Positions 59,512 through 64,000 of a stretch of DNA of 64,000 nt are shown here, one piece after another (position 1 is the first letter of the stretch; every line of letters starts with the position of its first letter). The notes beneath the pieces are model-generated. The model was not told where the DNA came from and did not search any database. It worked only from the letters and a program-made list of their open reading frames with translations. The position numbers and the translations under genes were made by a program. Origin of the DNA: Eretmocerus hayati (lineage: Eukaryota; Arthropoda; Insecta; Hymenoptera; Aphelinidae). The stretch spans positions 113,648,246 through 113,712,245 of the forward strand of contig CM056742.1 of the NCBI GenBank assembly GCA_029851415.1, in the 5' to 3' direction.

Positions 59512-62439
59512 TCAGAGGTTAAAGTATTGTTTGTTATCCACATCAATCCTCTGGGATGGTTGTGATAAGAGAAACTCTTTCAAAGCTTCTTTGAAAAATG
59601 AGATCTTCTGAATTTGCCGGATGCCTGAAGGGAGAAAGTTCCAGAAGTGAGCGCATTGAACTTGGAAAGATCTTCTTCCATATTCAAGTCTCACCTTGGA
59701 GACTTTGAGTTCCTGCTCTTGTGCATCTCCCCGCACGGGGCGCTCGGATTGGTGCCTGGTAAACATTGCAGACAGGTAACCAGGTTCCCTCATGTGCATG
59801 ATCTTATACATGATAATGCCTGCAAAGTACATTCGCCGCGAATCAGTACGCAGCCAATCCAAGTTTTCCCTGAACGGAGTGATGTGCTCGTCTCTCCTAA
59901 GATCAAAAATGTATCTCACAAATGAGTTATTTAGTCTTTGTAGCCGTTGCCGCTGTTCGTCCGTGGCGTCAAGATACACGACCGTACAATAGTCTAGATG
60001 GGGTTGTACTAACGCCTCGACCAGTCGAACTCGGAGAGTCCCGGTGATGCATGCCCTGAAAAACCGCAAACCGTACAGGGCCCTGTTGACTTTCTTCGTC
60101 ACTTGATTTATCTGCGGTTTCCACGATAATTCGCTGTCTAATACAACACCAAGACTCACGACTGTGTCACTGAAAGGAACGAAAACTCCATCCTGTATCT
60201 CAACACCTGGCAGATCCATCCTTTTCAGATCCTTGATATTCCTCTCGGAAGAGAAAAAGATTGCTTTGGTTTTACCAGCGTTGAGACGCAGGCCGGAGCC
60301 CATAGCCCAATCAGCAACCAGTCGTCCGATTTCTCCCAGTCGAGCGATGCCCTCCCTGATCTTATTTTTCTCGATTTGGAGATAAATTTGGAGGTCATCA
60401 GCGTAAAAGAGATGATCTACCGACTTTCCATTCAATAGCCCAGGCAAGTCATTGACGTACAAACTAAAGAGTAAGGGCCCGAGAACAGAACCCTGCGGAA
60501 CACCCAGATTGGTTGCGAGCCAATCAGATTTACCATTCTTGGAGGTGACTAGCTGGGTGCGACCTTGTAAATATGATTTGATCCACAGGAGTGCCGAACG
60601 CGAGAAACCAAGTTGTCGCAGTTTACTCAGAAGTTTTGTTGGTGATATCGTGTCAAAGGCTTTGCTGAAGTCGAAGAGTAGTAAAAGGGTGATCTTCTTC
60701 CTATCTATACCTAGTCTTATGTCATCAGTCAATTTCAGCAAAGCTGTCTGGGTACTGTGGTGTTGTCTGAAACCAGCCTGGAAGCCATCTAATAATTTTT
60801 CTTTCTTCAAGTACTCCGTGATTTGGTCGTGTGCAATCTTTTCGAGAACCTTGGAGAGGAAGCACAAGATCGCAATAGGACGGAAGTCCGAGACTGATGA
60901 TGGAGCTACAGTCTTTTTTAGCGCAATCAGCTGTGCTTGCTTCCAAGTCTCAGGAAAGATGCTGTGAGCGAAAGAGGAGTTGAAAATATGTACAATAAGA
61001 TCACCAATCGCCGGGAGAGCTTTCGCGATCACGCTTTGAGGGATTCCATCTACCCCGCGAGCCTGTGAGGAGAAATGTTTTATGGTAAGGACTACTTCAT
61101 TCAAATTGGTTGGCTTGAATTCGAAACCCTCCTCTGGAGCCACCATTACATCGTCCATTGCTTCTTCTATATTCTCGCGAGGTGAGACAGAGACTCCTGC
61201 AAAGTGAGCGTTCAACTCGCCCGGGGTGAAGCCGTGAAGCTCCTCCTCTTTGCTCTTAGGCAAGAGGCCGAGGTTACGCATTTCCTTCCAAATGTTTTTA
61301 TGTTGATCAAGAGCGTCGGAAAGGTGACTTTGAATGAAGGAATTTCGCTCTTTCTCAATACGCACGTCGACCTCTTCACTGAGCCGGAAGAACTCATTCT
61401 GAAGACCAGAACACTTGCGCTGGTTGCATTGGTTTCGCTCCCAGCGCCTACGTGTTGCATCACGCTTCTTAATGAGTCCTTTCAGCTCGGGACCAATCCA
61501 AGGAGCGTCGCCTTTACGAGGGCAAATCGTTTTTTCAGGCGCTAGTTCATCTAATACAACTTTCAAGTTTTCATTGAGGCAATTAATCGCATCTTCCAAA
61601 CTAGTTTCAGCATTGTTGAGCGCTGTCCAGTCACAGCGAAGCAGGCGATCATTCAACTGCTCCGGAGTGATGTTACGGAAATCCCTGTATGTGAAGGAAT
61701 TTTTAGGCGGAGCAGGAGTGAAGACGTTGATGGTGACGTCGATGACCGCGTGCTTGCCGAAACTGGGCAGTAGTCTGTTTTGTAAGTCGGTGACGGTATC
61801 ATTTTCATCTACGTACATATGGTCGATCCATTTATGAGACACATTGGGGTTGTGTTGATGAGTCGCACCGTGTTGCACAATCTGAAGGGACAGTTCTTCG
61901 GTCAGTGCGGTCAATGTCTTTGTGTCAGAATGAGCCGTGTCCAACAAGTCTGCGTTCAGATCCCCCATAATAACTTTGTGGCTAAAATCTCCACACAGTC
62001 GGCGTAATGAGCCGTAAAGCCCATCATCCTTCTGCATGGCAACCTTTGGAGGTCTATAAATCACACCTACTAGAATCGATGGCGAGTTACCCTGCTGTAC
62101 GCTGCAAAACAAATACTCGGGGATGCCAGGACACCGCGGACCAGAAGTATTAGACGAGGCAAGCCTCTCCACTTTGAAATCATTACGCACATACAGAGCA
62201 ACCCCGCCACCGTTTCTGTTACGATCTTGCCGTAACAGCGAATAACCTGGGACCTGAACAAGACTGTCATCTACAAACTCATCGAGCCACGACTCAGCTA
62301 CCCCGAAAAGATGGTAGGAGGGGTCGGCAGCGACGAGCAGGCGCAGGTGCTCAATCTTATCTGTTAAGGAGTTAAGATTGATGAACCCCGCCTTTAAGGA
62401 ACTACCACTCCCTTTTGACTCTCCGGCAGCCGTATTTAG
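59512..62439 (-). CDS. LINE ORF2: APE endonuclease and reverse transcriptase (975 codons)
   Basis: The frame is open from the codon after the ORF1 stop (62439) to the TAA at 59512. Counting from there: residues 19-25 FINLNSL and 47-51 VAESW supply the Asn and catalytic Glu of the APE endonuclease. Next come GGGVALYV (77-84), YRPP (~128), GDLNAD (159-164, Asp and Asn ligands) and WIDHMYVD. The usual terminal SDH appears as GKH. The reverse transcriptase spans about 450-720 with FRPIAILCFLSKVLEKI, GFQAGFRQHHSTQTALL, LLLFDFSKAFDT (catalytic Asp), VPQGSVLGPLLF and FYADDLQIYL (YADD at 679-682; 60405-60394). The thumb and C-terminal region follow. It would nick target DNA and copy the LINE RNA from the nick. 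There is no ATG between the ORF1 stop and the endonuclease start, so translation must begin by readthrough, by reinitiation at a non-AUG codon, or on a different transcript. Confidence 0.9.
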   Translation of the reverse strand, partial: LNTAAGESKGSGSSLKAGFINLNSLTDKIEHLRLLVAADPSYHLFGVAESWLDEFVDDSLVQVPGYSLLRQDRNRNGGGVALYVRNDFKVERLASSNTSGPRCPGIPEYLFCSVQQGNSPSILVGVIYRPPKVAMQKDDGLYGSLRRLCGDFSHKVIMGDLNADLLDTAHSDTKTLTALTEELSLQIVQHGATHQHNPNVSHKWIDHMYVDENDTVTDLQNRLLPSFGKHAVIDVTINVFTPAPPKNSFTYRDFRNITPEQLNDRLLRCDWTALNNAETSLEDAINCLNENLKVVLDELAPEKTICPRKGDAPWIGPELKGLIKKRDATRRRWERNQCNQRKCSGLQNEFFRLSEEVDVRIEKERNSFIQSHLSDALDQHKNIWKEMRNLGLLPKSKEEELHGFTPGELNAHFAGVSVSPRENIEEAMDDVMVAPEEGFEFKPTNLNEVVLTIKHFSSQARGVDGIPQSVIAKALPAIGDLIVHIFNSSFAHSIFPETWKQAQLIALKKTVAPSSVSDFRPIAILCFLSKVLEKIAHDQITEYLKKEKLLDGFQAGFRQHHSTQTALLKLTDDIRLGIDRKKITLLLLFDFSKAFDTISPTKLLSKLRQLGFSRSALLWIKSYLQGRTQLVTSKNGKSDWLATNLGVPQGSVLGPLLFSLYVNDLPGLLNGKSVDHLFYADDLQIYLQIEKNKIREGIARLGEIGRLVADWAMGSGLRLNAGKTKAIFFSSERNIKDLKRMDLPGVEIQDGVFVPFSDTVVSLGVVLDSELSWKPQINQVTKKVNRALYGLRFFRACITGTLRVRLVEALVQPHLDYCTVVYLDATDEQRQRLQRLNNSFVRYIFDLRRDEHITPFRENLDWLRTDSRRMYFAGIIMYKIMHMREPGYLSAMFTRHQSERPVRGDAQEQELKVSKVRLEYGRRSFQVQCAHFWNFLPSGIRQIQKISFFKEALKEFLLSQPSQRIDVDNKQYFNL

Positions 62440-62442
62440 TCA
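62437..62442 (-). promoter_or_regulatory. Leaky-stop candidate UGA-CUA between ORF1 and ORF2
   Basis: The minus strand reads CCC TGA CTA AAT: ORF1 ends at the UGA and the same frame continues as ORF2 from CUA. UGA followed by CUA is the best known context for stop-codon readthrough in animals and alphaviruses. This would yield a Gag-Pol-like ORF1-ORF2 fusion as a minority product. Confidence 0.5.
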
Positions 62443-63996
62443 GGGAGTCCCCGCTGATGCTGCTAAAGAATCTGTAGCCTGGTCTGGAACGGTTGGACTG
62501 TTCGGGCTACTGTCCGATGACTCATGATTTGGTCTTGGGGCTGTTCGACACGCCGTTTGAATGACATGCAATTCAGTGAGGGACTCGAACGCATGCGCTC
62601 TCTCGCCATTTCTACGCCTGACCCAAAAGCGTCCACCGCTGTGCCAAACATATTTGAAGCCTAGACCTCGTGCAAGTGGCCTCAGCTGAATATATTCCTT
62701 GTATTTGTCACGAGGTAGCATTTCATTGATGTAAATCTTTCGGTCCGGCACATGGGCTTTCGCTTCAGGGTCAAGCAATGTGGGCTCGATGTTATGAGTT
62801 GTGAAATAATTGTTGGCAATCGAGCGCTTGGCTCTAATCACCTCCCTGACTAGACGACTGCACGAGAGTTGGACTACGCAGGATGGAACAGAACGTGAGC
62901 GGATGACCGAGGCTCGGGGCGATGAATCGGGTGATTTGTAGTTACGTTTCGGATTCGTCCTTCCAGACACGTGCCCGGGCTGCAGAACACGAACATCAGA
63001 AATGTTCTCCCTCTCCAGCGAGGGAAGAATGGACTTGAGTACTGCGAAGGAAATATTACGTACCTTATCCTCCGAGGCAGTAGAGTCTTTTTTCAAAGCA
63101 CCAGTGACAATGAGTTGGCTGCACTCAAGACCTTCACCCCTGAGTTCAGTGCTCCGCCGCCCAGCACGTGAATTGTTAGAAAAATCCGTTCGAACTTGAG
63201 GATCTGGCCCGGAGGATTGATGTGGAAGCTCAGAAATGGAAGACTTGATTTCATTACTAACATTAGATTTTCGCAGAGTGCCCTGGTCGTCTTTCAAAAG
63301 ATCAGTCAGATGTGAGATCTGGCTTTTCATCAAAGTATTTTCCTCAAGAAGCAGCTCACGATCTAGGCGAAACTCCTCCAGCTTGGAGTTTTGCTTCTCT
63401 ATGAGTTCCTCCAGAGACGACATGCGCGCTAACAGTTGAGCACTCTCCGCACTCACTGCTGGTGTGGGTGGCGGAGAGGAGATGGCAGCCTCACGTCGGT
63501 TTAAGAGGGACATTATTTCGTCGAGCCGGTTCTGAGTTAAGTCATTTTGTTGAAAAAAGAGATCCAGAGTACTCTGCGAAATCAAAACCCACTTATCTCT
63601 AGGAATTCCCGGTGCTGGCGTTGTTGCTGGAGTGGTTGGCTGGACTGGTGTTCTGTCGTTCCCGTCTTGGGATATCCCACGACCATCCTCAGAAGATGTT
63701 GATAAGAGTAATGGCTGGGATGCGCCGATGGCCTCTGTTTGAATTTGCGCGCCACGAGCGGTAAGCGCTGAGGTGCTGCCACCGCTGCGAGTTGGTGGTG
63801 CAGCAGACGACATTCGCTGTTCATCGGTCCTCCCGACGGGAGTAGAGCCACTGGTGGTAGGGGGCTTCTCGCCGCGGCCGGTGGTAATGGTGTGCGGGGC
63901 AAGGGGAGATGTCCCCACCTTGCTGCGAGAGCTGAGCCGAGTCTGTGTAGTGGTAGACAAGCCACTCACACTAGTGCGCAAGCCGGTATTCTCCAT
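62440..63996 (-). CDS. LINE ORF1 protein (518 aa) with coiled coil and C-terminal RNA-binding-like domain
   Basis: Frame from an ATG at 63996-63994 to a TGA at 62442-62440. Residues 1-130 are rich in Ser, Thr, Pro and Gly, probably disordered. Residues ~180-240 form a coiled coil (LARMSSLEELIEKQNSKLEE, ENTLMKSQISHLTDLL). Residues ~300-480 contain the LINE ORF1 type RRM/C-terminal domain: VLKSILPSLERENISDVRVL, SVPSCVVQLSCSRLVREVI, KIYINEMLPRDKYKEY and GFKYVWHSGGRFWVRRRNGE. The tail is Ser/Pro-rich. It likely coats LINE RNA. No CCHC knuckles are visible. The true start could be upstream of the window. The stop is immediately followed in frame by ORF2. Confidence 0.85.
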   Translation of the reverse strand: MENTGLRTSVSGLSTTTQTRLSSRSKVGTSPLAPHTITTGRGEKPPTTSGSTPVGRTDEQRMSSAAPPTRSGGSTSALTARGAQIQTEAIGASQPLLLSTSSEDGRGISQDGNDRTPVQPTTPATTPAPGIPRDKWVLISQSTLDLFFQQNDLTQNRLDEIMSLLNRREAAISSPPPTPAVSAESAQLLARMSSLEELIEKQNSKLEEFRLDRELLLEENTLMKSQISHLTDLLKDDQGTLRKSNVSNEIKSSISELPHQSSGPDPQVRTDFSNNSRAGRRSTELRGEGLECSQLIVTGALKKDSTASEDKVRNISFAVLKSILPSLERENISDVRVLQPGHVSGRTNPKRNYKSPDSSPRASVIRSRSVPSCVVQLSCSRLVREVIRAKRSIANNYFTTHNIEPTLLDPEAKAHVPDRKIYINEMLPRDKYKEYIQLRPLARGLGFKYVWHSGGRFWVRRRNGERAHAFESLTELHVIQTACRTAPRPNHESSDSSPNSPTVPDQATDSLAASAGTP

Positions 63997-64000
63997 CTCT

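Larger units (their letters stand above)
59143..64000 (-). mobile_element. Long CR1/Jockey-style non-LTR retrotransposon, 5' end outside the window
   Basis: The minus-strand element has ORF1 (63996-62440), ORF2 in the same frame (62439-59512), and a ~370-nt 3' UTR. An AATAAA (59169-59164) lies just before a (TCAA)n tail. APE endonuclease plus reverse transcriptase with no RNase H, and a short-repeat tail instead of poly(A), fit the CR1/L2/Jockey group. Both ORFs are open throughout, so the copy is young and may be active. The 5' UTR is beyond the window edge. Confidence 0.85.

Noticed and set aside
59647..61837. Plus-strand frames of 90-170 codons across the LINE
   Set aside because: They are antisense shadows of the reverse transcriptase and endonuclease frame.

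Overview
The window looks like an AT-rich, repeat-dense stretch of an animal nuclear genome, most likely an arthropod and probably an insect. The evidence is APE-type non-LTR retrotransposons of CR1/Jockey style, a hAT-superfamily transposase, MITEs of Harbinger and pogo/Tigger style, a tRNA-derived SINE, GA microsatellites and long AT-rich non-coding DNA with splice-like signals. I see no bacterial operons, no rRNA, no CRISPR array and no host gene that I can name. Nearly everything I can support is a mobile element or a product of one.

Layout. 1-790 is one arm of a ~98% inverted repeat whose partner is 19971-20759. Between the arms are a foldback element (6671-8060), a small palindrome (8448-8575), a Harbinger-like MITE (9786-10553), a decayed hAT-type transposase fused to a Ulp1-like protease and a zinc finger (11412-15676), and small inverted-repeat elements (18191-18959). 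20760-28860 is mostly unassigned, with a GC-rich island at 23.56-24.2 kb and a pogo-like MITE at 25352-26266. 28961-35703 is bounded by a second inverted pair, carries SINE insertions near both ends and encloses two more foldbacks. 36.07-37.97 kb is a ~537-bp tandem satellite.

37984-48624 is a giant (~10.6 kb) foldback. Its arms hold ~235-bp and ~190-bp tandem repeats, and its centre is a GC-rich 33-bp minisatellite. A 3.7-kb piece of its right arm plus ~200 bp of flank reappears in inverted, nearly identical form at 52144-55884. That copy lies inside a ~5.27-kb insertion (52003-57271) that splits an old LINE reverse transcriptase gene and is flanked by a 14-bp direct repeat.

The last 8 kb is LINE territory on the minus strand. 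An ORF1-only LINE (57429-58863, with an inverted relative at 55887-57040) is followed by a long, apparently intact LINE (59143 to the window end). In that element ORF1 (518 aa) and ORF2 (975 codons) are in the same frame, separated by one UGA followed by CUA, which is a classic leaky-stop context. This predicted readthrough and the nested foldback architecture are the two most interesting observations.

How the parts work together: the LINE could supply enzymes for itself and perhaps for the SINE. The foldbacks and MITEs encode no transposase and would depend on enzymes encoded elsewhere. All coordinates come from reading the sequence by eye; element edges without a clear target duplication are approximate.
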